DNA from: Flavobacteriales bacterium
GTDB lineage: Bacteria; Bacteroidota; Bacteroidia; NS11-12g; UBA9320
DNA length: 64,000 nucleotides
Direction: 5' to 3'
NCBI GenBank assembly: GCA_020635435.1
Contig: JACJZU010000003.1
Location: forward strand, 372,001-436,000
The translations under genes were made by a program, and so were the position numbers. The notes under the pieces were generated by a model. The model worked only from the letters and a program-made list of their open reading frames with translations, was not told the DNA's origin and did no database searches. Below are positions 8,867-16,801 of this stretch, piece after piece (positions within the stretch are counted from its first letter, which is position 1; each line of letters begins with the position of its first letter).

Positions 8867-10303
8867 CTATACCTGCTTGAGCTTCCATCTGCCACGGCGG
8901 AAAACGGCCACCGCAGCCAAAGCAAGCAAACCTTCGCTGATGAGCACAGCGATGTAAACACCCTTGGGTCCGGCTTGCAATTGAATCGAAAACAGATAGG
9001 CCAACGGGATCTGCAGCATCCAAAAAGCGATCAGGTTGAGTATGGTGGGTGTTCGAGTGTCGCCGGCACCATTGAAAGCCTGCATCACGACCATGCCAAA
9101 AGCAAAGAACACATAACCGAGACTTAGAAAGCGCAAACATTCCACGCCATGCTCAAGTATTGCCGGTTCATCGGTAAATATCCCGATTATATTGGGTGTG
9201 AGAAAGAAATACAGCACCGACACAACTCCAAGGAAGAGTACGTTGTAAAGAGCGGTGAGCAGAACAGCATGTTGAGCGCGCTCCGGTTTGCCGGCACCCA
9301 GATTCTGGCCAACCAGCGTTGACGCCGCATTTGCCATACCCCAGGCAGGCAGGATCGTGAAGATCAGCACCCTGATGCCGATTGTGTAACCCGCAATGGC
9401 TGCATCCCCGAATCGGGCCACAATGCGCATCAAAAAAATCCAGGATGCTGAGGATATAATGAACTGACCGGCTCCACCGGAAGAGATGTTGAGAATTTTG
9501 CCAAGCAAAGCTGTCCTGGGTCGGAAGTCGCTCAAATGCAATCGAATGATACCCGTTCCGTTGAAAAGGCAATAGAGTTGGTACGCAACACCCATGCCCC
9601 GACCAATATTGGTGGCGTAGGCCGCACCATCTAAGCCATAAGCGGGAATCGGACCCCAGCCCATGATAAGAACAGGGTCGAGCACAATGTTCAAACCATT
9701 CGAAATCCACAGAGCACGCATGGCGATCGATGCATTTCCGGCACCTCTGAAAACCCCGTTGAGCAGGAAAAGCAAGAGGATCACGAAGTTGCCGCCGATC
9801 ATCCAACGCGTAAAATTGGTGCCATGACGTACGATCTCGGTACTGGCACCCATCAGTGTGAGAATGCGATCGCCAAAGAAAATGCCGGTCAGGGAGATCG
9901 GAAGGGAGAGGAGCAATCCAAATACAAGTGCCTGTCCTGCGACCCGGGATGCTGCGTTGGGGTTCTTTTCGCCAATTCGTCGTGCAACAAGAGCAGTGGC
10001 CGCCATACTCACACCAAAACCGAGAGAATACACAACAGTTAATACAGATTCGGTGAGACCAACCGTTGCCACTGCTTCACGGCCTAGTTTGGCCACGAAG
10101 AACACATCGACCACGGCAAAGAGCGATTCCATGAACATCTCGATAACCATGGGAATGGCCAACAGTAAAATGGCCCTTTTCATGGGAAGTTTGGTGAAAT
10201 CTTCCTCTTTACCCCGAAGGGCATCTACAATGATGCGATATGCCGACTTCTCGTTTTTCAAAGCGGCAAAGAGAAGCAATTTGGATAAATATTGAGAATG
10301 CAC
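8867..10303 (-). CDS. MATE-family multidrug/sodium antiporter
   Basis: The 478-residue polytopic protein shows two related halves of about six membrane segments each, as in MATE exporters. Conserved stretches include AIPMVIEMFMESLFAVVDVFF, NGVFRGAGNA in the first half and QAFNGAGDTRTPT in the second. It is predicted to export cationic compounds in exchange for Na+ or H+. The longest frame begins with GTG at 10303, and that codon lies inside a stable hairpin. The next ATG in frame is at 10183, just before the first membrane helix, but the intervening RGKEEDFTKLP resembles the N termini of Bacteroidota homologues, so I keep the longer form. The start is uncertain. Confidence 0.9.
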   Translation of the reverse strand: MHSQYLSKLLLFAALKNEKSAYRIIVDALRGKEEDFTKLPMKRAILLLAIPMVIEMFMESLFAVVDVFFVAKLGREAVATVGLTESVLTVVYSLGFGVSMAATALVARRIGEKNPNAASRVAGQALVFGLLLSLPISLTGIFFGDRILTLMGASTEIVRHGTNFTRWMIGGNFVILLLFLLNGVFRGAGNASIAMRALWISNGLNIVLDPVLIMGWGPIPAYGLDGAAYATNIGRGMGVAYQLYCLFNGTGIIRLHLSDFRPRTALLGKILNISSGGAGQFIISSASWIFLMRIVARFGDAAIAGYTIGIRVLIFTILPAWGMANAASTLVGQNLGAGKPERAQHAVLLTALYNVLFLGVVSVLYFFLTPNIIGIFTDEPAILEHGVECLRFLSLGYVFFAFGMVVMQAFNGAGDTRTPTILNLIAFWMLQIPLAYLFSIQLQAGPKGVYIAVLISEGLLALAAVAVFRRGRWKLKQV

Positions 10304-10325
10304 CGGAAAGAAACCGGTGCTTTTT
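10300..10325 (+). terminator. Hairpin with T-tract between the DUF6569 and MATE genes
   Basis: GCACCGG, a 7-nt loop AAAGAAA and CCGGTGC form a perfect 7-bp stem (10300-10320), followed on the plus strand by five T. It looks like an intrinsic terminator for plus-strand transcription. Both flanking genes are on the minus strand, where the run after the stem is only ATTCTC. It may still end the DUF6569 transcript, whose stop codon is 7 nt away. The stem also contains the GTG start of the MATE gene. Confidence 0.5.
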
Positions 10326-10331
10326 CATGAA

Positions 10332-11501
10332 TTAATAACCTCGAATTATCCGGTCACGGCCGTGTTCTACAACCGCCGTTCCTTCATCGTCCCGCTCATC
10401 GAGAAAATTGATGTGCAGCCACTTGCCCAACTCAAGATCCGTAGTGATGAACTCCGAGACCCCGACGAAATCTAGCGTTTTGAATCGAGTTATGGAATTC
10501 ACTTTTTTATCCGTTACGTTCTCAGCCAACTCAATTTTTTGATGAATGGCCAGCATTTCCTGAACTGCTCTTTCATCACATTTTTGATTGCCAAAACTGT
10601 CGCGAAGAGAAACCGCCTCAATTATGAAGGATTCGATACATTTAGCGGAAAGATCCCGGTACAAACCGGAATTGTTGTACAACTCGATGCCGAATACTCT
10701 TCCATTGATCGCATAGGCAAGACCTTGATATTCAGTATTCCCAATAAGTTTTTCAAAAGAAGCTGCATAGATCTTCCGGAGCGAATCCAGTGCTTTGTTT
10801 TCCAGAGTCAGCTGCAAACTACTGGATGATATATTTCCATTCACCACGATGGAAGTGTCGAAATAGTCGGAAACATTATAGGTGAGTTTCTCTTGATTCT
10901 TTGCGACACTGCGCCAAACCTTGCCCTGATCCCCCTCTTTCTTGGCATAAAGTTTCATGCTCTTACTGCTCAAACCCTTCTCGCTGATGGAGAAAGCTGC
11001 CGGAGATTCATCTTCCCGTCCACTCCAGCGACCAGCCTCTACGCAAAAACTGGCAATGGGGATGTCCTTTTCCAAAGGAGGCACGATCACGTCGAATTGC
11101 ATGGTCCTGTCTTGCCGTCCGCCTTTCACAATATCTCCGCTCTGTATGAAGATATAATGCTTGCTCAGATTGTCGAGCTGTAATTCACTTACATTCCCGG
11201 TCTCACGCAGAACAACCCATTCCTTTTCCAGCGCATCGGCCAGCGTCACGTATTCCCTGTTGTCCAACTGTGCCTGCAGACTGATCGGGAAGATCTGTAA
11301 ATTATGGTAGGTAACCGGAGGGTGAATAAGGAGTTCAGAGTTGCTCAATGAGTCATCCCCAATAGAAGAGCGATAGCTTACAGTTAAAGCGGTTTCAGAT
11401 TTTTCAGGTAGTTCAGGTTGAGAAGATGTTGTCCAATAAGCCCAAATAACACCAAGACTCAAAACGAACAGTACGGCGATGGCAAGGATTTTTCGATTCA
11501 T
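10332..11501 (-). CDS. DUF6569 (ARPP-1 domain) exported protein
   Basis: The 389-residue protein opens with a hydrophobic segment (residues 4-22) that is either a signal peptide or a membrane anchor. It continues with the region seen in ARPP-1/DUF6569 proteins: HYIFIQSGDIVKGGRQDRTM, then VIVPP and SFCVEAGRWSG. The family has been named from genome-context analyses, and its biochemistry is unknown. There is no lipobox. It probably faces the periplasm. A hairpin lies directly after the stop. The neighbours give no functional hint. Confidence 0.72.
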   Translation of the reverse strand: MNRKILAIAVLFVLSLGVIWAYWTTSSQPELPEKSETALTVSYRSSIGDDSLSNSELLIHPPVTYHNLQIFPISLQAQLDNREYVTLADALEKEWVVLRETGNVSELQLDNLSKHYIFIQSGDIVKGGRQDRTMQFDVIVPPLEKDIPIASFCVEAGRWSGREDESPAAFSISEKGLSSKSMKLYAKKEGDQGKVWRSVAKNQEKLTYNVSDYFDTSIVVNGNISSSSLQLTLENKALDSLRKIYAASFEKLIGNTEYQGLAYAINGRVFGIELYNNSGLYRDLSAKCIESFIIEAVSLRDSFGNQKCDERAVQEMLAIHQKIELAENVTDKKVNSITRFKTLDFVGVSEFITTDLELGKWLHINFLDERDDEGTAVVEHGRDRIIRGY

Positions 11502-11598
11502 AGGAGGTGGAAGTTTAAACCTAAACTATACCACCGGTGGGCAAATTGTAAATGAACGGTGAAAATTGACCACTGGTGCGATCCACCCGATGAACGGA

Positions 11599-11979
11599 TC
11601 ACTCTTCAAAGAATTCGAGTAGATCGCGAATCAGTATGTTCTCCCATCCATGATGAAATTCCTCAAAGACCTCGTCGGGAATATTGGTTTGCCGAACTTC
11701 CAGGGAAGTACCCTTTTTATCTGAATGAAATCGGTAAGTTACTATGCTCGGTGGATCCTGATCTTCAAAATACCACTCCTGAACGATCTCTTCGTTGGTG
11801 CGAAAGGATAGGTTGCGGCCAACGATATTGCCATCGTATAGATTGAATTCACTACCTGGAACCTCACTCATCTGGGGTTCGCACCCGGTCCATAACTGAA
11901 TGCTAACCGGTATCGTGAGAGCACGGTACACTTCTTCAGGTGTGGCAGGAATTTTAACGTAGAATTTGAGATCTTTCAT
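11599..11979 (-). CDS. SRPBCC (AHSA1-like START domain) protein
   Basis: The 126-residue protein has the small helix-grip fold pattern of the AHSA1-like SRPBCC family: the opening FYVKIPATPEEVYRALT, the central strand pair NLSFRTNEEIVQEWYFEDQD, and a C-terminal helix with EEFHHGWENILIRDLLEFF. Such proteins bind hydrophobic ligands or act as cochaperone-like factors. The specific role is unknown. It lies 62 bp downstream of crtZ on the same strand and could be the last gene of the carotenoid transcript, though a near-consensus -7 (TACTTTCG, 11999-12006) suggests its own promoter. Confidence 0.78.
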   Translation of the reverse strand: MKDLKFYVKIPATPEEVYRALTIPVSIQLWTGCEPQMSEVPGSEFNLYDGNIVGRNLSFRTNEEIVQEWYFEDQDPPSIVTYRFHSDKKGTSLEVRQTNIPDEVFEEFHHGWENILIRDLLEFFEE

Positions 11980-12041
11980 CCTAAGCGAATTTGAACCCCG
12001 AAAGTAGGTCTTGGGGCGCAGATCTCACTTAAAAAGATCGC

Positions 12042-12518
12042 TCAGGATTTTTGCAGAACAGAGCGAGCTTCTTTAAAATATCGGAGAGGAACCCAAAGCA
12101 TTCCGAAGCATTCACCATCTTCCTTGTGCAAATGTTTATGGTGCACCTTATGGGCTTTTCGCAAGGCTCTGAAATAAGCGGAATTTGTATTTCTAAGGAA
12201 CGGCAGGCGACGATGAATGAAGACCTCGTGAACGAGGAAATAGGTTAAACCATAGAGTGTGATGCCCAGGCCAACCGGGAAAAAAGCACTGAAGTTGCCG
12301 TTGATGCCCAACATGAGGAAGGAAGCGCCCGGCACGGCGAATATCATGAAGAACCAATCATTCTTTTGAAGGATCTTAGTATGGTCGACCTGATGATGAT
12401 CCCGATGCAATACCCATAACAAGCCATGCATAATGTACTTGTGAGTGAACCAGGCTACGCCTTCCATGAACAGGAATGTGGCTAAGGTGATAAGGATATG
12501 TTGATAGACAGGCAGCAC
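12042..12518 (-). CDS. crtZ: Beta-carotene hydroxylase CrtZ
   Basis: The 158-residue membrane di-iron hydroxylase of the fatty-acid-hydroxylase superfamily would convert beta-carotene via cryptoxanthin to zeaxanthin. All histidine clusters are present: HKYIMH (26-31), HRDHH (38-42), HEVFIH (97-102) and HKVHH (123-127), between about four membrane segments. The start is GTG at 12518; an in-frame stop seven codons upstream excludes a longer form. It is the last crt gene of the cluster, 25 bp after the unknown 159-residue gene. Confidence 0.93.
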   Translation of the reverse strand: MLPVYQHILITLATFLFMEGVAWFTHKYIMHGLLWVLHRDHHQVDHTKILQKNDWFFMIFAVPGASFLMLGINGNFSAFFPVGLGITLYGLTYFLVHEVFIHRRLPFLRNTNSAYFRALRKAHKVHHKHLHKEDGECFGMLWVPLRYFKEARSVLQKS

Positions 12519-12543
12519 GATGCTATTTTCAGTATCTCAAATT

Positions 12544-13023
12544 TCAGTTTTGAAATGCACTTTCGGGAACAAGTTTGTAGGAAGTGAGCAAATAACGGAT
12601 CATCTTTCGCAATTCAGGATCGGCTACACCGGAATAGGCTGAAACTAAAAATTTCTTATCCGATTCAATATTATCGGAATATTCGAGTATTTCCGGAACA
12701 TTGAGCTGTGTACTAATGCGGAGGAGCCGCAATTCGGGGTTCTTTGGGTCTTTTTGGATGGCTTCTTCCAGGATAGACCTTCCTGCCTTGAAATGATTCC
12801 ATTTGGTATATGGATTAAAGGCAAATTTGGCCAGCAACATTCTGCTAACCCCTTTGTAGCCCTGTAAGGTGGGGGAGAGGTCCTTCCGCGATTCCAGACT
12901 TTCATACAGAGCTTCTGCTTTTGCCTTATTCTCAATAGCTTTCTCATATTGATGCCTTACCTGAGAGAGTTCAGGATTATTGGCAAACACTTGGATGAGA
13001 AAAAAAGCAGCAAACGGCATCAT
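12544..13023 (-). CDS. Unknown small exported protein in the carotenoid cluster
   Basis: The 159-residue product has a short hydrophobic N terminus resembling a cleavable signal (MPFAAFFLIQVFANN) and is otherwise helical and charged. One segment (about 75-110, AILEEAIQKDPKNPELRLLR-like) resembles a single TPR unit. I do not recognise an enzymatic motif. Its start overlaps the crtB stop by 4 nt (ATGA; a second ATG follows directly at 13020), so it is translationally coupled to crtB. Genes of this kind sit between crtB and crtZ in other Bacteroidota as far as I recall. A role in carotenoid handling is inferred from position only. Confidence 0.75.
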   Translation of the reverse strand: MMPFAAFFLIQVFANNPELSQVRHQYEKAIENKAKAEALYESLESRKDLSPTLQGYKGVSRMLLAKFAFNPYTKWNHFKAGRSILEEAIQKDPKNPELRLLRISTQLNVPEILEYSDNIESDKKFLVSAYSGVADPELRKMIRYLLTSYKLVPESAFQN

Positions 13024-13856
13024 AATGCATTCAGTTGATGGCGAACCAGCGATTTGAGCATGAGAACCATTTTATGGCTGTTCGGGATGCGTATGCGCTC
13101 CTCGAGGACGCGATTCGCCGGAACACTCTTGATCTTATTGAACAAACGCAGGTAATAGTAGTAGGCCAGATAAACACCCCTTCTGGAAGCTGCAGGCAAT
13201 TTTCGAATTCCCTCCAAGGCAAAGCTGAAATCTGCTTCTATTTCTTCTTCAATGCGGGTCTTATCCGAATAATCGAATTTTTCGGGATCAACGGACGGGA
13301 AATAGGTTCGACCAAGTTGTTTAAAGTCTGCATTCAGATCTCGGAGAAAATTGACCTTTTGAAAAGCAGCTCCTAAGCGCATGGCGGCTGGTTTTAAACT
13401 CTGATACAATTCGTCGTCCCCTTCGGCAAATACACGCAGGCACATCAATCCCACAACCTCTGCGGAGCCTAAAATGTACTGCTCGTAGTTCAGGCGGTCG
13501 TAGCTGTCTTTATCCAGGTCCATTTCCATACTTCGCAAGAAAGTATCGATCAGCTCCCATTCGATCCCGTATTCCCGAACAACCTTTTGAAAGCTGTTGA
13601 GGATGGGATTCAGACTGATGCCATATTCAATGGCATGAACGGTATCCTCCCTGAATCGGGCGAGTAGACTTTCCTTGTCAAAATCGTGGAAAGAATCGAC
13701 GATCTCATCGGCAAAGCGCACGAACCCGTAGATGTTGTAAATGGGTGTCCTGAACTTGTTGTCGAGGAAGAGGATCCCAAGAGAAAAACTCGTACTGTAG
13801 CTACGTGTGGTTAGCTTGCTACATGATTCGGAAACCTGATCGAATAAGGCTTTCAT
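13020..13856 (-). CDS. crtB: Phytoene synthase CrtB
   Basis: The 278-residue squalene/phytoene synthase-family protein condenses two geranylgeranyl diphosphates to phytoene. Both aspartate-rich motifs for Mg-diphosphate are visible: FADEIVDSFHDFD near residue 65 and LRDLNADFKQLGRTYFP in the second half. It overlaps crtI upstream by 4 nt and the next gene downstream by 4 nt, which marks one translation-coupled operon. It is peripheral to the inner membrane in the family. Confidence 0.95.
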   Translation of the reverse strand: MKALFDQVSESCSKLTTRSYSTSFSLGILFLDNKFRTPIYNIYGFVRFADEIVDSFHDFDKESLLARFREDTVHAIEYGISLNPILNSFQKVVREYGIEWELIDTFLRSMEMDLDKDSYDRLNYEQYILGSAEVVGLMCLRVFAEGDDELYQSLKPAAMRLGAAFQKVNFLRDLNADFKQLGRTYFPSVDPEKFDYSDKTRIEEEIEADFSFALEGIRKLPAASRRGVYLAYYYYLRLFNKIKSVPANRVLEERIRIPNSHKMVLMLKSLVRHQLNAL

Positions 13857-15337
13857 GAAGTTTTGAGTTGTTTGTGAAGTTGTTCTGCTGCTACTTGTCC
13901 TGAAATAATAGATGGCGGAACCCCAGGTCCGGGCACAGTTAACTGGCCGGCATAATAGAGATTCCTGATCTTTTTATTTCTCAAACTCGGTTTGAGATTG
14001 GCAGTCTGACGCAGGGTGTTGGCCAACCCATACGCATTGCCTTTATATGCATTGTAATCGTGCACGAAATCTTCGACACAATAACTTTTCTTGTATTCGA
14101 TATGTTTGCGGATCGGCATGCCGGTGAATGCCTCCAAACGATCCATGATCAGTTGAAAGTATTTCTCACGCAACGAACCGTGATCGGTGAGGCCCGGGGC
14201 GATCGGCATGAGTAGAAATAGGTTCTCCTTGCCTTCGGGTGCTACCTCGGGGTCGGTTTTGGAAGGAGCACATACGTAGAACAAGGGTTTTTCGGGCCAT
14301 TTTGGATTCTTGTAGATCTCCAGGGCATGTGCATCCAGATCTTCATCAAAAAAGAGATTGTGATGCTCGAGCTTATCGATCTTCCTGTCAATTCCAAGGT
14401 AGAAAAGCAGGCAACTCGGCGCAAATACACGTTTATCCCAATAGGATTCCGAATAGTTTCGGAATCTGCTCTGAATCAGTTTGTTCTCGATATGATTATA
14501 ATCGGCTGCTCCGATCACGCCATCAATTTCCATGGAATGTCCGTTTGCGCTTAGATAAGTAGCACGATTATTCCGGACCTCAATTCCCTGAACCGGCTCG
14601 TTCGTGTAAATATGCGCACCTTGATCCACTGCGATCGATCTGAATGCGTCTACAACCTTGCCGAAACCGCCCATGGGGTAGAATGTACCTTGTTTCATGC
14701 CTGCATAATTCATGAGGCTGTACAGGGCCGGTGTGTCGGAAGGCATAGCTCCGAGGAATAGAACCGGGAATTCCATCAAAGCGCGCAAACGCGGATTGTT
14801 GAAATAACCGTGAACATGTTTTCGGAAGGATGAGAACACCTGCAACTTGAAAACCCCGCTGATCAGGCGGGTATCCATCAACTCGAGAATCGACAGTCCC
14901 GGTTTATACACGAGATCGTTTATGCCTACTTCATATTTATAGGCTGCTTCGTCCATAAATCGACGGAGTTTTGCAGCACTGCCCGGTTCTTCAGACTCAA
15001 AGAGCGCCTGAAGTTCTTCCCAGGATGCCGGAATTTTAATAGCGTCTTCGCGGCCGTAGATGACCTGGAATCCGGGGTCAAGTTTTTTAAGCTCGTAGAA
15101 ATCGGATGTGGTGCGGCCAAAGAGGTTGTAGAATTTTTCAAATACATCGGGCATCCAGTACCAACTTGGACCCATGTCGAATAAAAAACCTTGTTCGGAG
15201 AACTGTCGGGCGCGGCCGCCAACTTGCTCATTTTTCTCAAAAACGTGCACGTCGTACCCGTGCTGAGCAAGAATTGCAGCTGAAGACAGTCCGGCGAATC
15301 CCGATCCGATAACGGCAAGTTTGTTTTTGTTTAGCAT
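13853..15337 (-). CDS. crtI: Phytoene desaturase CrtI
   Basis: The 494-residue FAD-dependent desaturase begins with the Rossmann dinucleotide-binding motif AVIGSGFAGLSSA followed by HVFEKNEQVGGRARQF. It ends with the CrtI C-terminal signature NLYYAGQLTVPGPGVPPSII. It converts phytoene to lycopene in the family. I take ATG 15337 (MLNKNKLAVIGSG) rather than the in-frame ATG at 15358 because it gives the normal spacing to the FAD motif. It is the first gene of the crt cluster. A one-mismatch -7 box (TAATCTTG, minus strand 15363-15356) sits about 18 nt upstream. Confidence 0.95.
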   Translation of the reverse strand: MLNKNKLAVIGSGFAGLSSAAILAQHGYDVHVFEKNEQVGGRARQFSEQGFLFDMGPSWYWMPDVFEKFYNLFGRTTSDFYELKKLDPGFQVIYGREDAIKIPASWEELQALFESEEPGSAAKLRRFMDEAAYKYEVGINDLVYKPGLSILELMDTRLISGVFKLQVFSSFRKHVHGYFNNPRLRALMEFPVLFLGAMPSDTPALYSLMNYAGMKQGTFYPMGGFGKVVDAFRSIAVDQGAHIYTNEPVQGIEVRNNRATYLSANGHSMEIDGVIGAADYNHIENKLIQSRFRNYSESYWDKRVFAPSCLLFYLGIDRKIDKLEHHNLFFDEDLDAHALEIYKNPKWPEKPLFYVCAPSKTDPEVAPEGKENLFLLMPIAPGLTDHGSLREKYFQLIMDRLEAFTGMPIRKHIEYKKSYCVEDFVHDYNAYKGNAYGLANTLRQTANLKPSLRNKKIRNLYYAGQLTVPGPGVPPSIISGQVAAEQLHKQLKTS

Positions 15338-15480
15338 TACAGTTCGGAAGTTAAACAAGATTACTCAGTTATTGTTTGATTTGTTCTCGTTGAAAGGTCG
15401 ATTTATTTTTTGAGAATTCCGAGATCACTGAAGAGCATTGTTTATGGCAAACTGATACCACGAAAGCCGCAAACTCATTT

Positions 15481-15505
15481 GTTACATAATTAATATTATG
15501 TTAAC
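15481..15505. promoter_or_regulatory. AT-rich near-perfect palindrome upstream of crtI
   Basis: The two arms GTTACATAAT and ATTATGTTAAC flank a 4-nt centre TAAT; they are complementary over 10 bp apart from one extra A. The site lies about 145 bp upstream of the crtI ATG and just after the terminator of the TPR gene. It looks like a binding site for a dimeric regulator, or possibly a cruciform. No regulator gene is adjacent. Confidence 0.4.
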
Positions 15506-15518
15506 TAAAGCAAATATT

Positions 15519-15542
15519 GAAAAGGGCACTTGACGTGCCCTT
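15519..15542 (-). terminator. Intrinsic terminator after the gyrA-TPR operon
   Basis: On the minus strand, AAGGGCAC, a GTCAA loop and GTGCCCTT form an 8-bp stem ending in a short run of T. It lies 25 nt downstream of the TPR gene stop at 15567 and would end that transcript before crtI. Confidence 0.75.
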
Positions 15543-15566
15543 CTCTTGTATCAGTTGATCGCAAGA

Positions 15567-16796
15567 TCATTCTCCGAGATCTGCTTTGATCTCGTTGTAT
15601 TTCTTTCGGTATCCCTCATTGTTCTGCATCAATCGCGCGTAGATACGTTTCAATGTGCCTTTTAATTCAGTTTCAGCGGCAGCTTCATAATTTCCGTAAT
15701 CCAGAGCAAGTTCAAACTGATCGGCAGCTTTCTTGTATAATTCATCGATCTGATTTTCCAGGGCCAATAATTTCTTATCGTCGTATGTTTTATCGATCTC
15801 ATCTGCAATTGGCTTGCATCGGTTCACATAAATTACACCTAAGTTATAATATGCATCGGCATATGCTTCATCGATCTCAATGGCTGATTTATAATCTTTC
15901 TCAGCCTTGTCTGTTTCACCGAGTTTCTCGTAGCTAATTGCCCTTGCGAAGTAATAAACTTTATTATCGGGGTTTGCTTCGATGGCCTCAGTGAGTTTTT
16001 TCGTGAGTTCTGCCGATTTACCCTGCTTCAAATAAATATCCAGTTCGGTATTCATCAGATCCACATTATCCGGGGCTATTTCCTTGCCCTTGGCGATGTA
16101 TTTCAAGGCATTCGCCGTATCCTTTTCAGAGAGCAAAATACTCGCCATATCGATGTAGATGCGCGGATCGGAGAAATTCTGATCCATCAATTGCTGTATG
16201 TACTTTTTGGCGGTGGCGTTATCTTCATTCGCTCGCGCGGCGTAGTAACTGTATTGATAGATCGTTTCCTGAGAGATATTTCTTCGCTTCAATTCACCAT
16301 CCTTATCGAGCGGAATGATCTTCAGTACACTCGCATAGCTCTCCAGTGCTTTCTTGTATTCCTTTTGGTTGTAATAGTTAACCCCCATATTGAAATGCCC
16401 GATCGCACAGTCAAGCAATTGAGCCTGCGCCTTCTCCGTGTATTTGTTTTTCTCGTCGAGTTCAATACACTTGAATAAAGCATTGCTGGCTTTCGAAAGT
16501 GCGTCCGGATATTTGGCCTTCTGTTCTTCACTTCCTTCGCGGTATACCGACAGATAGGTCAAGCCATAATAGTAATACATCTTCGGATCGGATGCCGTTT
16601 TTGGATGTTGCGATGCCAATTCAATATCATCTACACATTCACCGAGCATCGTGAACCAATCCGGGCTCATTCGATCTATCGGATCCATGAGTTTCATGGC
16701 AACCGATTCAACTTTGAATCCCTGAGCATGGGCAACGGCTGAAGCCAACAGCACCACCCCGGTAAAAAAAGCGTTTTTAAGCGTTCTTTTGATCAT
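15567..16796 (-). CDS. Exported tetratricopeptide-repeat protein
   Basis: The 409-residue protein starts with a clear signal peptide (cleavage near AHAQG, residue 25). It contains a series of TPR units, for example FNMGVNYYNQKEYKKALESY and YYFARAISYEKLGETDKAEK, then DAYYNLGVIYVNRC. Proteins of this type serve as periplasmic or outer-membrane scaffolds; no enzymatic motif is present. It lies 5 bp after gyrA and shares its transcript, followed by a terminator. The pairing of gyrA with a TPR gene is, to my knowledge, common in Bacteroidota and says little about its function. Confidence 0.85.
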   Translation of the reverse strand: MIKRTLKNAFFTGVVLLASAVAHAQGFKVESVAMKLMDPIDRMSPDWFTMLGECVDDIELASQHPKTASDPKMYYYYGLTYLSVYREGSEEQKAKYPDALSKASNALFKCIELDEKNKYTEKAQAQLLDCAIGHFNMGVNYYNQKEYKKALESYASVLKIIPLDKDGELKRRNISQETIYQYSYYAARANEDNATAKKYIQQLMDQNFSDPRIYIDMASILLSEKDTANALKYIAKGKEIAPDNVDLMNTELDIYLKQGKSAELTKKLTEAIEANPDNKVYYFARAISYEKLGETDKAEKDYKSAIEIDEAYADAYYNLGVIYVNRCKPIADEIDKTYDDKKLLALENQIDELYKKAADQFELALDYGNYEAAAETELKGTLKRIYARLMQNNEGYRKKYNEIKADLGE

Positions 16797-16801
16797 TATA
16801 A

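Noticed and set aside
11531..11540. Perfect palindrome CCACCGGTGG upstream of the DUF6569 gene
   Set aside because: It could be an operator, but at 10 bp and without a second copy or a clear promoter at the right spacing the evidence is too thin.
15338..15480. tRNA, riboswitch or small RNA in the spacer before crtI
   Set aside because: No cloverleaf, conserved riboswitch core or extra promoter could be recognised by eye.
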